Below, piece after piece: positions 54,778 through 63,549 of a stretch of DNA of 64,000 nucleotides. The stretch comes from JBHYDC01 sp051861205 (GTDB lineage: Bacteria > Pseudomonadota > Alphaproteobacteria > Rhizobiales > Pleomorphomonadaceae), in contig JBHYDC010000007.1 of NCBI GenBank assembly GCA_051861205.1, positions 129,246 through 193,245 of the forward strand. Direction: 5' to 3'. The position numbers and the translations under genes are program-made. Every line of letters starts with the position of its first letter. Positions within the stretch are counted from its first letter, which is position 1. Under the pieces are notes generated by a model, which was not told the DNA's origin, did no database searches, and saw only the letters and a list, made by a program, of their open reading frames with translations.

Positions 54778-56148
54778 ATGCCCCGCCTGATCGTCGTCTC
54801 CAACCGGGTCGGCCCGCTGAAAGACACCGGCAAGGCCGGCGGGCTTGCCGTGGCCCTCGTCGACGTGCTCCGCGCCCGCGGCGGCACCTGGTTCGGCTGG
54901 ACGGGCGAGGTATCCGAAGCCGGCACCTTCTGCGAAATGCGTCGTGAGAAAAGCCGCAACGTCGATCTCGCCATGATCGACATGACCGCCTTCGACAGCG
55001 CCGAATTCTACGCCGGCTACGCCAACCGCACGCTCTGGCCGATCATGCATTACCGGCTCGACGTCGCGGAATTCTCGCCCGCCTTCGAGGCCGGCTATCA
55101 CCGGGTCAACGAGCGCTTCGCCGCCCGCCTCCATCCCCTCATCGGCGGCGAGGATCAGATCTGGGTCCACGACTATCATTTCATGCCCTTCGGCGCCGCA
55201 CTCCGGGCGCTGGGCACCGAAAACCGCATGGGCTACTTCCACCACATCCCCTGGCCGCCGACCGAGATTCTGAGCGCCCTGCCCCGTCACCGCGACCTTG
55301 TCCGGGCGATGCTCGCCTACGATCTCATAGGCCTCCAAACCGAGCGCGACCGCCGCCATTTCGTCGATTATCTCCGCGAGGAGGCCGGCGGCCACGACCA
55401 TGGCGACGGCCGCGTCGAAGCCTGGGGGCGGACCGTGCGCGTCGAGGCCTTTCCCATCGGCATCGACACAGAGGGGTTCCGCGATTTCGCCGATACCCCA
55501 GAAGCCCGGCGCGAGATGGCCCGCCTTGATCGCCATCTGCGCGGCCGCGCCCAGATTATCGGCGTCGACCGGCTCGACTATTCCAAGGGCATCCCCCACC
55601 GCTTCCGCGCCTTCGAGCGCCTCCTAGACGACTACCCGGAAAATCTCGGCCACGTCTCCCTGCTCCAGGTCTCGCCGCCGTCCCGCGGCGAGGTGGACGC
55701 CTATGCGGACATCCGCCGCGAACTCGAACACCTCGCCGGCCACGTCAACGGCCGCTTTTCCGATATCGACTGGACCCCCATCCGTTTCATCACCCGCGGC
55801 TTTCCTCGCCGCGCGCTCGCCGGGCTCTACCGCTTGAGCCGCGCCGGACTCGTCACGCCGCTGCGCGACGGCATGAACCTCGTCGCGAAGGAATATGTCG
55901 CCGCGCAAGACCCCGAAGATCCCGGCATCCTCGTTCTCTCTCGCTTTGCCGGCGCCGCCGAAACCATGACCGAAGCCCTCATCGTCAACCCCTACGCCGC
56001 CGACGAAGTGGCGAGCGCACTGCAACACGCCCTCGCCATGCCCCCCGACGAACGCCGCGCCCGCCATGCCGCCCTCTGGGGGAAGCTCATCCAAGGCGAC
56101 GCCCGCCACTGGGCCGAAACCTTTCTCAATCGACTGGGACAGAATTGA
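54778..56148 (+). CDS. otsA: Trehalose-6-phosphate synthase (glycosyltransferase GT20)
   Basis: A 456-residue enzyme that joins UDP-glucose and glucose-6-phosphate. Motifs are RLIVVSNRVGPLKDTGKAGG at the start, WVHDYHFMPFGAALR, FHHIPWPPTEIL, RLDYSKGIPHRFRAFERLL and PLRDGMNLVAKEYVAAQ. Trehalose protects against osmotic and drying stress. It follows otsB, and its end overlaps upstream frame space of the aldolase gene. Confidence 0.96.
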   Translation: MPRLIVVSNRVGPLKDTGKAGGLAVALVDVLRARGGTWFGWTGEVSEAGTFCEMRREKSRNVDLAMIDMTAFDSAEFYAGYANRTLWPIMHYRLDVAEFSPAFEAGYHRVNERFAARLHPLIGGEDQIWVHDYHFMPFGAALRALGTENRMGYFHHIPWPPTEILSALPRHRDLVRAMLAYDLIGLQTERDRRHFVDYLREEAGGHDHGDGRVEAWGRTVRVEAFPIGIDTEGFRDFADTPEARREMARLDRHLRGRAQIIGVDRLDYSKGIPHRFRAFERLLDDYPENLGHVSLLQVSPPSRGEVDAYADIRRELEHLAGHVNGRFSDIDWTPIRFITRGFPRRALAGLYRLSRAGLVTPLRDGMNLVAKEYVAAQDPEDPGILVLSRFAGAAETMTEALIVNPYAADEVASALQHALAMPPDERRARHAALWGKLIQGDARHWAETFLNRLGQN

Positions 56149-56246
56149 ACACGGGAAGACACGCGCTTCCCGCCGTCCGCCCCTTGCACCCCGCGCCGCC
56201 TCCCTGTACCCCACAGGCTACCGCACCCGTTTCCGGACTGGCCGCC

Positions 56247-56879
56247 ATGATCGATACCCAAGCTCTCCTCGCCGTTCTCCGCCGCGCGCCTGTCGTGCCG
56301 GTCCTCATCATCGATCGGCTGGAGGATGCCGTGCCGCTCGGCCGCGCGCTCGTTGCCGGTGGCCTGCCCGCTCTGGAAGTGACGCTACGCACCCCCGTCG
56401 CGCTCGACGCGATCCGCGCCATGAGTGCGATCGAAGGCGGCGTGGTCGGCGCCGGAACGGTGCTGGATGCGGCGCAGGCCCGCGAGGCGGTTGCGGCGGG
56501 CGCGAAATTCCTGGTCAGCCCCGGCACCACGCCCGCACTGATCGACGCCGCTATCGAGCTTGGCGTGCCGCTTCTCCCTGGCGTCGCCACGGCGTCCGAG
56601 GCGATCATGGCGCGCGAAAAGGGTCTTCGGATCCTGAAGTTCTTCCCCGCTGGCCCGGCGGGCGGCCCCACCTACCTGAAAGCGCTGGCATCGCCGCTCG
56701 GCGACATTCTCTTCTGCCCCACCGGCGGCGTCACGCTGGAAAACGCCCGCGACTACCTGAAACTCCCGAACGTCGTCTGCGTCGGGGGCTCCTGGGTTGC
56801 GCCCGCCGACGCCGTCAAGGCCGGCGACTGGGCCCGCATCGAAACCCTCGCTCGCGACGCATCGGCAATCCGGCCGTGA
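56247..56879 (+). CDS. eda: 2-dehydro-3-deoxy-phosphogluconate aldolase
   Basis: A 210-residue class I aldolase of the Entner-Doudoroff pathway, cleaving KDPG to pyruvate and glyceraldehyde-3-phosphate. The catalytic Glu is E44 in ALEVTLRT, and the Schiff-base lysine is K131 in ILKFFPAGPAGG; FCPTGGVTLENARDYL closes the phosphate site. The ATG at 56247 is chosen; the open frame extends upstream to 56145 with a Pro-rich, non-family leader. It lies about 100 bp after otsA. Confidence 0.93.
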   Translation: MIDTQALLAVLRRAPVVPVLIIDRLEDAVPLGRALVAGGLPALEVTLRTPVALDAIRAMSAIEGGVVGAGTVLDAAQAREAVAAGAKFLVSPGTTPALIDAAIELGVPLLPGVATASEAIMAREKGLRILKFFPAGPAGGPTYLKALASPLGDILFCPTGGVTLENARDYLKLPNVVCVGGSWVAPADAVKAGDWARIETLARDASAIRP

Positions 56880-57038
56880 ACCAGACCCGTATGCATGGGT
56901 AGGCTCGCTGGAATGGCGCCTCTGCCCTGCGGGATCTCGGACACGCCTTCGCAGTTGGCCTAGAGCGCTTTCCGACCGGGCGAGATCGTCCGGTCGATCA
57001 ATATATCGCTCTGGAATCAACGAGCTGGAGCTTTCTGC

Positions 57039-57878
57039 ATGAAGCAGCGATACGCACCCGTCCTCGTCGCCATGGCCGTTCTGGCGCTGGTGGTCAGCGC
57101 ACCGGCGCACGCCGACATTCCGGATTCCGCGCTCGCTTCAGCGGATGTCGTGATCCTCGGCGAAATCCACGATGATCCCGCCCATCACCGCATTCAGGCC
57201 GAAACCATCGCCCGCATGGTCGCTCTCGGGCGCGCACCGACCGTCGTCTTCGAAATGATCCCCGCCGACCTGCAAGCGCCGCTCGGCGCAGCGCTCGCGG
57301 ACCCGTCGATATCAGCGGATCGCCTTGGCGAGGTCCTCGCTTGGGAAGAGCGGGGCTGGGGCGATTTCGCGCTCTATCGCCCGATCTTCACGGTCGCCCT
57401 CGAAAGCCGCCTCCAGCTTCGGGCCGGCGATCTCACCGATGACGATAAGCGCCAGATTTCGCGAGGGGGCGCTGCGGCACTCAGTGCAGAAGAGCAAACC
57501 CGCCTCGGCCTCGACGTGCCACTTGGCGAGGATGCGCGCGCAGCCTTGAGGGAAACCCTCGTCACCTCTCATTGCGGCATGCTGCCGGAAAAAAGTCTGC
57601 CGGCCATGATCGACGTGCAGCGCGCCCGCGACGGCGCCATGGCGGACGCGGTCAAATCCGGCTCGGAGCAGGGTCCTGTCGTCCTCATCACCGGCCAGGG
57701 TCACGCCCGGCGCGACTGGGGCGTCCCGGCCGTTCTCGCCCGCACGGCGCCCGATCTGAAGGTTTTCAGCATCGCGCTTGTGGCCGATGGCGCGGGCGCG
57801 AGCGGGCCCTTCGACGCGATCATCGCCACAGGTCCCCCGCCGAAGCGGGACGAAGACCCTTGCGCGGCCTTCAAATAG
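57039..57878 (+). CDS. ChaN-family protein (haem/iron-associated)
   Basis: A 279-residue exported protein with a signal peptide (MKQRYAPVLVAMAVLALVVSAPAHA). The ChaN/DUF399 signature is VVILGEIHDDPAHHRIQA, with RAPTVVFEMIP, the ALYRPIF-type WGDFALYRPIFTVA and VVLITGQGHARRDWGVP. ChaN from Campylobacter binds haem on the outer membrane. No lipobox is seen here, so it is probably periplasmic. The last 8 bases overlap the end of the convergent Dabb gene. Confidence 0.85.
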   Translation: MKQRYAPVLVAMAVLALVVSAPAHADIPDSALASADVVILGEIHDDPAHHRIQAETIARMVALGRAPTVVFEMIPADLQAPLGAALADPSISADRLGEVLAWEERGWGDFALYRPIFTVALESRLQLRAGDLTDDDKRQISRGGAAALSAEEQTRLGLDVPLGEDARAALRETLVTSHCGMLPEKSLPAMIDVQRARDGAMADAVKSGSEQGPVVLITGQGHARRDWGVPAVLARTAPDLKVFSIALVADGAGASGPFDAIIATGPPPKRDEDPCAAFK

Positions 57879-58179
57879 GCGCGCTCACGGCGCTCTCCAC
57901 GGCATAATCGGCGGCGAGGCGAAGTTCGCGGATCGGCCTGACAAGGCGCACGGCTTCTTCATACGCCGGGTGCACTTTGTAGGCGGCCAGCGCGGCTTCG
58001 TCGTCGAACTCGCCGTAGACCACCACGTCGATGGCGTTGCCAAGCTGGTCGGTTTTTGCGTTGCGGGCAACCTCCAGGCGGCGCGCATGGGGAATCGTCG
58101 TCAGGATCGAGAGGCCCGTCACGATGCGTTCCACGTCCTCGGGGTCTCGGGCGCTGAAAAGCACGATATGGCGGATCAT
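57871..58179 (-). CDS. Dabb-family stress-responsive A/B barrel protein
   Basis: A 102-residue dimeric ferredoxin-like A/B barrel. The start MIRHIVLFSARDPEDVERIV and the later DVVVYGEFDDEAALAAYKVH with HPAYEEAVRLVRPI are typical of the Dabb family. The role is unknown; plant homologues are stress-induced. The ATG at 58179 is used. It lies 108 bp after fpr on the same strand. Confidence 0.87.
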   Translation of the reverse strand: MIRHIVLFSARDPEDVERIVTGLSILTTIPHARRLEVARNAKTDQLGNAIDVVVYGEFDDEAALAAYKVHPAYEEAVRLVRPIRELRLAADYAVESAVSAPI

Positions 58180-58287
58180 GAGGCGTCTCTCTCGGTCGCG
58201 GCGTCGGCAGCGTCTATAGCTTTGGCTGTAGCGACCCGTGCCCACCCCTTCAAGGCGCCATCGTGCCACGGGGTCCGCCCGCAGCAG

Positions 58288-59061
58288 CTACTTCTCCACA
58301 AAGGCCTTTTCGATGACATAGGTCGCCGGCTTCGAGCTGGAACCTTCCTCAAAGCCCATGTCCTTCATCAAGCCCACCATATCGGACAGCATCGCTTCGC
58401 TGCCGCAAATCATCACCCGGTCGTCTTCGGGGCCGAGCGGGGGCAAACCGAGATCGGCTGAAATCTTGCCACCTCGAAGAAGGTCGGTCACCCGGCCTTC
58501 ATGGGCGAAGGCTTCGCGCGTGACCGTGGGGTAATAGAGAAGCTTGTCGCCGACGAACTCGGACAGAACCTCGTCCGACCGCACCATGTCCACCGTGTCG
58601 CGGCCATAGCCAAGCTCGGCGATGAAGCGGCAGCCGTGGATAAGAACAATCTGGTCGAAGCGATCGTAGACCTGCGGGTCCTTGATGATCGACACGAAGG
58701 GCGCAAGGCCGGTTCCGGTCGAAACCAGGTAAAGCCGCTTTCCCGGCAGGAGGCTGTCTTGAACGAGCGTACCGGTCGGCTTCTTGCCAACCAGGATCTC
58801 GTCGCCTTCCCGGATCGATTGCAGGCGAGACGTCAAAGGCCCATTCGGCACCTTGATCGAGAAGAACTCCAATTCGTCCTCGTGATTGGCGCTCGCGATC
58901 GAATAGGCGCGCACCAAAGGCCGCCCATCGACCGGCAAGCCGATCATGACGAATTGTCCGTTTTCGAAACGAAACCCGCGATCCCGCGTGGTTCGGAAGC
59001 TGAACAGGCGATCGGTCCAATGTTTGACCGCAAGAACCCGCTGAACATCGAAGGCCGCCAT
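58288..59061 (-). CDS. fpr: Ferredoxin-NADP+ reductase
   Basis: A 257-residue FAD enzyme that exchanges electrons between NADPH and ferredoxin or flavodoxin. The FAD motif is RAYSIASANHEDELEFFSI. The NADPH domain has LYLVSTGTGLAPFVSIIKD and the C-terminal VMICGSEAMLSDMV. The C-terminus YVIEKAFVEK is the usual ending in the subclass common in alphaproteobacteria, linked to oxidative-stress defence. Confidence 0.95.
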   Translation of the reverse strand: MAAFDVQRVLAVKHWTDRLFSFRTTRDRGFRFENGQFVMIGLPVDGRPLVRAYSIASANHEDELEFFSIKVPNGPLTSRLQSIREGDEILVGKKPTGTLVQDSLLPGKRLYLVSTGTGLAPFVSIIKDPQVYDRFDQIVLIHGCRFIAELGYGRDTVDMVRSDEVLSEFVGDKLLYYPTVTREAFAHEGRVTDLLRGGKISADLGLPPLGPEDDRVMICGSEAMLSDMVGLMKDMGFEEGSSSKPATYVIEKAFVEK

Positions 59062-59165
59062 GCCAGCCGCTCACCCACCATTTGTCACGCCGTGTTTAGA
59101 AGTCGAACGGTGGCCGATGTCAACCAATCCGGCGCTCTTTTGCTACCGACCGCGCCAGCGCAGGG

Positions 59166-60056
59166 TCATCCCCTCAAAATGGCGTCGAGCTTGCTCTCGA
59201 AACCCTGGAACCAAGTCTGTTGCTTCAAGGAAGCCGCATCGGTGACGGATCCGGTCGTCCACCCTCTACTGAAGTCTTGCTGCATGGTTCTCATGGCTGA
59301 AGCAATCAACTGAACCAACGGATCCTTGCTCGTCAGATCTTCGCGCTCGCGGCCCTCGGTCACCCATTCATAAGAGATTTGCGCGCTGGCCCGCGAATAG
59401 GCCCAGGTCAGCGTCTTCTTCTCGTCGTTGCCGACCCGGTCCAGCCACTTCACCGCCGCGTTGAAGCGTTTGGCATGATCGCCCGCGAAGGGATCGCGGA
59501 AGGTCCCCGCCAAGCTTGTCGGGCCGTTGTAGAGGCCCATCGCCAGCCCTTGCTGTTGGTCCATGATCGTGCGTGCGATTTCCTGTTCCTGCTGCGTGAA
59601 CTGGCCACCCTCATTCGTGCTAACGGCGCTCAGGGCGCGTCGATCGAGCCCGCCCATCAGGGTGTACCAATCGCGGCCCTCGAAGCTGTTGTAATCGAAG
59701 GGTTTGCCCGATTGCGCCATTGCCGCATAGCGCTCATCCATGCTCGCACGTGCGGCGACCCCAACCTGGGCGAGGGTCTTGCCCTTCGAAAGATACTCCG
59801 CATCCGGGCTCGTGACGGCGGCCGAGAGCGCGTTGGCATCGAAGCCCGGCCTCGTCGGCATATACTGCGTGTAGGCGTTAGGCGGGATGGCCTTTGCAGC
59901 CTTTGCAGCGGCCGAAAGCTCGATCACCACCGCATCGGAGCGCGCGCCCATGACGGGCTCGGAAGCCTGCCGGCCGGAAGATCTTGCCCAATCCGATCGC
60001 CCGGCATCGGAATTTATTGCCGTGTTGGGCGGATAACCGGTTAGATTTACAAGCAT
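59166..60056 (-). CDS. Hypothetical protein, no recognised family
   Basis: A 296-residue, mostly helical, soluble protein that I do not recognise. It lacks a signal peptide and membrane helices. The N-terminal third contains an Ala-rich VVIELSAAAKAAKA, loosely like the linker motif of flagellar and rod-associated proteins, and the rest is rich in Ala, Gln and Arg, with TQQEQEIARTIMDQQQGL and a TLTWAYSRASAQISYEWV stretch. Codon use matches its neighbours. It starts at an ATG after a weak purine run. It sits between fpr and the MATE gene, with about 60-100 bp on each side, and has no operon partner. Confidence 0.72.
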   Translation of the reverse strand: MLVNLTGYPPNTAINSDAGRSDWARSSGRQASEPVMGARSDAVVIELSAAAKAAKAIPPNAYTQYMPTRPGFDANALSAAVTSPDAEYLSKGKTLAQVGVAARASMDERYAAMAQSGKPFDYNSFEGRDWYTLMGGLDRRALSAVSTNEGGQFTQQEQEIARTIMDQQQGLAMGLYNGPTSLAGTFRDPFAGDHAKRFNAAVKWLDRVGNDEKKTLTWAYSRASAQISYEWVTEGREREDLTSKDPLVQLIASAMRTMQQDFSRGWTTGSVTDAASLKQQTWFQGFESKLDAILRG

Positions 60057-60116
60057 TTTTGTACTTTCTGACGCCAGCGTTCCTTTGTCAAAGCAATCCT
60101 TGGGCCAAGTCCTGGC

Positions 60117-61490
60117 TCAGGGCATCCGCGTCATCCTGTGGAAGCGCCAACCTAGCATAACGGCTGCGACCGCAAGGCCGATGCCAAAGCCTGCCCACAC
60201 GCCCGGCGCGCCAAATCCTAGTTCCAACCCGATCAGCCAAGCCAGCGGCAAGGCCAGCAGCCAGTATGCGATCAACGACACCTGGGTCGGCCACCGGTTG
60301 TCGAGCATGCCGCGCAGGGCGCCGAGACTGACGGACTGGATGCCGTCCATCAGTTGGGTGATCCCGAACACGAAGAAGATCGACGCTGCGGCGGCGATCA
60401 CCGCCGGATCGCTCACGAAGAGCGCCGCGATCTGCCCACCCATCAAGAGGAAGAGCACGCTGAAAAGTCCCATCCACAGCGTTACGACGCCGAGCCCTGC
60501 ATAGCCGATCGGCGCCAAGCGGCTACGCTCCTTAGCGCCGATCGCTTGCGAGACGCGAATTGAGACGGAAGCGGCCATGCCAAGCGGCAGCATATAGAGC
60601 GTGGAACCAACCGAGAGCGCAACTTGGTTGCCGGCAAGCGGAAGCACACCGAGAAAGCCGATGAAAAGACCGGCAAGGGCCACCGCCCCGCCCTCCATGA
60701 AATACTGGGCCGACATCGGTAGCGCTTCACGCAATTGTCGGCGGAAGTCGGCGCGGGAAAGCCGGGGCGCTGTCCACCAAGCCCGCAGGCCGGGCGCAAA
60801 GCGCACGTAGATCCAGAGCGCGGCGGTGCCGAGGGTCTGCGCCAGAAAGCTTGCCAAGCCCGCTCCCGTGAGTCCGAGCGCAGGCATACCAAGGTGACCG
60901 TAGATGAACACCCAGTTGAACAGGATGTTGAGCGCGACCGGAACCAACGTCAGCAGAACGCCGGTCCACGGCCTGTCGGTGGCATCGAGCAGGTTCTTGC
61001 CCGCAATCCCGAGCGTCCAAGGGATCAGCATAAGCGCGATGAGCAGCCAGTAGGGCCCGATCACCGCGATCACCTCCGGCGGTTGGCCGACGGGCGCGAG
61101 AAGCAACAAGATGCCGGCCATGAGCAAGGCGCCACCTGTGCCTGCACCCAAGGCAAGGACGAAGCCGTGGCGGGCGACCCGTCCGATCTCGGCAGGCTCC
61201 CCCGCGCCGAAGCGCTGCCCGGCGAGAAGGCCCACGGGGCCAACGAAGCCGTAAAGACCGGCATAGAAGAGGATGATGACGCTGGAAGCGACGGCAACCG
61301 CCGCTAAGGGGACGGCGCCAAGGGGCCCCAGCATGGCGGTATCGACAAGGACGATTCCCGTCGAAGCGACGAGCCCGGCAACCAGCGGCGCAGCCAGGCT
61401 GACGAGCGAGCCGACCTCGCCAAGCGCGGCCCGCAGCGGGGTTTGGCCGGAGGCGACAGACGGATCCGGAGAAGTCGGGAAAGCGGTCAT
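60117..61490 (-). CDS. MATE-family multidrug efflux transporter
   Basis: A 457-residue inner-membrane antiporter with twelve helices in two MatE repeats: SLAAPLVAGLVASTGIVLVD and LGPLGAVPLAAVAVASS in the first, and LPMSAQYFMEGGAVALAGLF, VRVSQAIGAKERSRL-type ISIRVSQAIGAKERSRLAP and PTQVSLIAYWLLALPLAWL in the second. It should expel cationic or hydrophobic compounds with Na+ or H+ entry. Its start overlaps the stop of the upstream SDR gene (ATGA, 61487-61490). It is the last gene of a TetR-controlled operon. Confidence 0.93.
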   Translation of the reverse strand: MTAFPTSPDPSVASGQTPLRAALGEVGSLVSLAAPLVAGLVASTGIVLVDTAMLGPLGAVPLAAVAVASSVIILFYAGLYGFVGPVGLLAGQRFGAGEPAEIGRVARHGFVLALGAGTGGALLMAGILLLLAPVGQPPEVIAVIGPYWLLIALMLIPWTLGIAGKNLLDATDRPWTGVLLTLVPVALNILFNWVFIYGHLGMPALGLTGAGLASFLAQTLGTAALWIYVRFAPGLRAWWTAPRLSRADFRRQLREALPMSAQYFMEGGAVALAGLFIGFLGVLPLAGNQVALSVGSTLYMLPLGMAASVSIRVSQAIGAKERSRLAPIGYAGLGVVTLWMGLFSVLFLLMGGQIAALFVSDPAVIAAAASIFFVFGITQLMDGIQSVSLGALRGMLDNRWPTQVSLIAYWLLALPLAWLIGLELGFGAPGVWAGFGIGLAVAAVMLGWRFHRMTRMP

Positions 61491-62191
61491 AGTGGTTCAC
61501 GCGTAGCGGTTGGAAACTTCTGCGCCAGATTGATTTCAGCAGCTACGCAGGCCGGTGAAGCCGATAGCACGAAATCGAGAGCGGCCATAACATCGGCGAG
61601 GGGAATCGGCGTCTGCGTTCCGAACCGTCCGGCGGCGATGTCGTCCTCCACTTCCGCAGTCGCAATGTTGTCCGGATTGATGACCGTGACGCCGATGCCT
61701 TCCGGTCTCAAGGCGATCGCCAAGGACTGCGCGGCGCCGCACAGGCCAAACTTCGACGCGGTATTGGCGACCTCGACGCTGGCCGCGTTATCTTTGCCCG
61801 ATGCCGAGCCTAGAAGCACGATGCGAGGGTTGGCGGCCTTCGCCAAATTGCCGGCGAGTGCCTGCGACAGCAGGATCGGGGCCACAAGATTCACGTCGAT
61901 CACGAAACGCGTTTCACGGGCCGGGCTGGCTTGAAAACGATAGGTATCGGTGAAGGCACCGGCCTCCCAGACGCCGCCGAGATAAAGGCGAGCTTGAAGC
62001 GGCTCATCACCGACGGCCGACTTAACGGCGGCGATGCCCTCGTCGCTCGCCATGTCGGCCTGGATCCATTCTCCATGGGGCGCCGGCGTGCGAGAAACCG
62101 CGATAAAACGGCGCGTGCGAGGGCTGAGATGTGCAGCGGCAGCGGCGCCGATGCCTCGGCTCGCGCCAACAAGTACGATTGTGTCCAGCAT
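61487..62191 (-). CDS. SDR-family oxidoreductase lacking the usual catalytic Tyr
   Basis: A 234-residue short-chain dehydrogenase fold. The cofactor loop is VLVGASRGIGAAAAAHL, and the catalytic-Ser strand is IVLLGSASGKD (S129 or S131). The expected YxxxK reads N143-T-A-S-K147, so the active-site Tyr is Asn. The usual NNAG is also altered to LGGVW. The protein may be inactive, or may use another residue. The ATG at 62191 overlaps the stop of the preceding small gene (TGATG). It is the middle gene of the operon with the MATE pump. Confidence 0.82.
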   Translation of the reverse strand: MLDTIVLVGASRGIGAAAAAHLSPRTRRFIAVSRTPAPHGEWIQADMASDEGIAAVKSAVGDEPLQARLYLGGVWEAGAFTDTYRFQASPARETRFVIDVNLVAPILLSQALAGNLAKAANPRIVLLGSASGKDNAASVEVANTASKFGLCGAAQSLAIALRPEGIGVTVINPDNIATAEVEDDIAAGRFGTQTPIPLADVMAALDFVLSASPACVAAEINLAQKFPTATREPL

Positions 62192-62430
62192 CAGATGCCC
62201 CCAAGCTGCTTGCGATACGTCGTCTCGCGGGGGAATGCGCCATGGAACGTGGCAGCTTGGTACGAGAGCAAAGGCTCGAAACCTTGCGCCGTACCGCTCA
62301 GCGCCACGATCGGCGTCCACAGAGAGGCGGGAAACAGCGGCGTAACGGCAAACTCCTCGATTTGGGCCTTGCGGGGGATGTCTCCCCCGGTGGCGGCCCG
62401 GACGGATAACGTCGCCTGGGTAGCATTCAT
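62191..62430 (-). CDS. Small protein, first gene of the TetR-controlled operon
   Basis: A 79-residue protein that I do not recognise. It is soluble, without a signal or membrane helix, and contains IEEFAVTPLFPASLWTPIVA and a C-terminal ETTYRKQLGGI. It starts at the ATG at 62430 with GGCGAGG about 10 bases before; a longer frame would run through the operators. Its stop overlaps the SDR start, so the three genes are translationally linked. Confidence 0.6.
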   Translation of the reverse strand: MNATQATLSVRAATGGDIPRKAQIEEFAVTPLFPASLWTPIVALSGTAQGFEPLLSYQAATFHGAFPRETTYRKQLGGI

Positions 62431-62451
62431 GTTGATGCCGCCTCGCCTTTC

Positions 62452-62498
62452 ACATACATTACGTATGTCGATACGTAGAGACATACGTTTCGTATGTC
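62452..62498. promoter_or_regulatory. Paired palindromic operators for the TetR regulator
   Basis: Two sites with the same architecture, ACATAC-N5-GTATGT, lie at 62452-62468 and 62481-62497; the second extends to GACATACG-TTT-CGTATGTC (62480-62498). Their centres are 29 bp apart, with a half-site-like GATACGTA between. They occupy the gap between the divergent operon and the tetR gene, so binding should repress both directions. Confidence 0.8.
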
Positions 62499-62513
62499 AA
62501 TGGGGCTGTGATG

Positions 62514-63113
62514 ATGGAATCCGTCCGCCGAAGCCGTGCAGACATGATTGCCGAGACGCGGACGAAGCTGATCACGCACGCGCGCCAGTCCTTTGCGACC
62601 TTGGGCTACGCGGACACGTCGATGGATGTTCTGTGCGCCGAGGCCGGCCTGACGCGCGGTGCGCTCTACCATCACTTCGGCGGCAAGGAAGGTCTACTGG
62701 AAGCCGTCGTGGTTCAGATCGATCGCGAGATTGAAGATCGGTTGGTTGCGGAATTCCAAGCGATCACCGATCCATGGGAGGCCTTCACGACCTGCTGCCG
62801 CACTTATCTCGATTTGGCGCTCGATCCTGAAATTCAGCGCATCCTTTTGAAAGATGCCCCGGCGGTTTTGGGGCAACGATTCCGCGAATTGGATTCGCAC
62901 TCCTCCATACAACCCATGATCGAAAGCCTGCACGATCTCATGGCATCAAGCCGGCTGCGGCCCGCCGATCCCGAAGCCATCGCCCGTCTTTTGAACGGCG
63001 CGATGGTGGACGCGGCACTCTGGGTGGCGTCCAGCCATAATCCAGCCGAAACGCTGGCGAAGGCGCAGCAAGGGCTAGCCCTCTTGCTGGCCGGCCTCGA
63101 AGCCCGGCCATGA
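62514..63113 (+). CDS. TetR-family transcriptional repressor
   Basis: A 199-residue regulator. The N-terminal helix-turn-helix is clear (SFATLGYADTSMDVLCAEAG, then LTRGALYHHFGGKEGLLEAV), and the C-terminal helical domain would bind the inducer. It most resembles repressors that control efflux pumps. A GTG at 62508 and ATGs at 62511 and 62514 are all possible starts; there is little room for a ribosome site after the second operator (GGGG at 62502-62505). It is divergent from the small protein-SDR-MATE operon and probably autoregulated. Confidence 0.92.
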   Translation: MESVRRSRADMIAETRTKLITHARQSFATLGYADTSMDVLCAEAGLTRGALYHHFGGKEGLLEAVVVQIDREIEDRLVAEFQAITDPWEAFTTCCRTYLDLALDPEIQRILLKDAPAVLGQRFRELDSHSSIQPMIESLHDLMASSRLRPADPEAIARLLNGAMVDAALWVASSHNPAETLAKAQQGLALLLAGLEARP

Positions 63114-63209
63114 CGGGGAAACTCATGCCGGTCCATCGAGAATTCGAAAGACCATCAGAAAGGGGTTGCGTTTGCGCCACGCGGCGCTTACAAGCCGGAC
63201 ACACCTTGA

Positions 63210-63286
<77 letters not shown>

Positions 63287-63314
63287 AATTACATGAAATA
63301 ATTCAACAGCTTAT

Positions 63315-63352
63315 GCAAAGCCTCGCTTGGCTCTCGCCAGCGGGGCTTTTGC
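63315..63352 (+). terminator. Terminator after tRNA-fMet
   Basis: The imperfect stem GCAAAGCC-T-CGCT (63315-63327) with AGCG-G-GGCTTTTGC (63339-63352) carries a TTTT stretch and lies about 30 bp beyond the tRNA. Confidence 0.65.
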
Positions 63353-63549
63353 TTGTGTCCGCACTGTGTCCGTTTTTGCGGCCATTCGGAAGCACGGCGG
63401 CTCTCAAATCACTGGTTAAACATTGCAGTCCTTTGGATTTCTATGGGCGGTCTAACTGAAGTGCCTTGGCAATTTTGTCATCCAGTGACCTGCCACTGAG
63501 ATTTTCCTCCACATGGAGTTAGAGTCCGGCCCTGACGAAGGACGGACTG

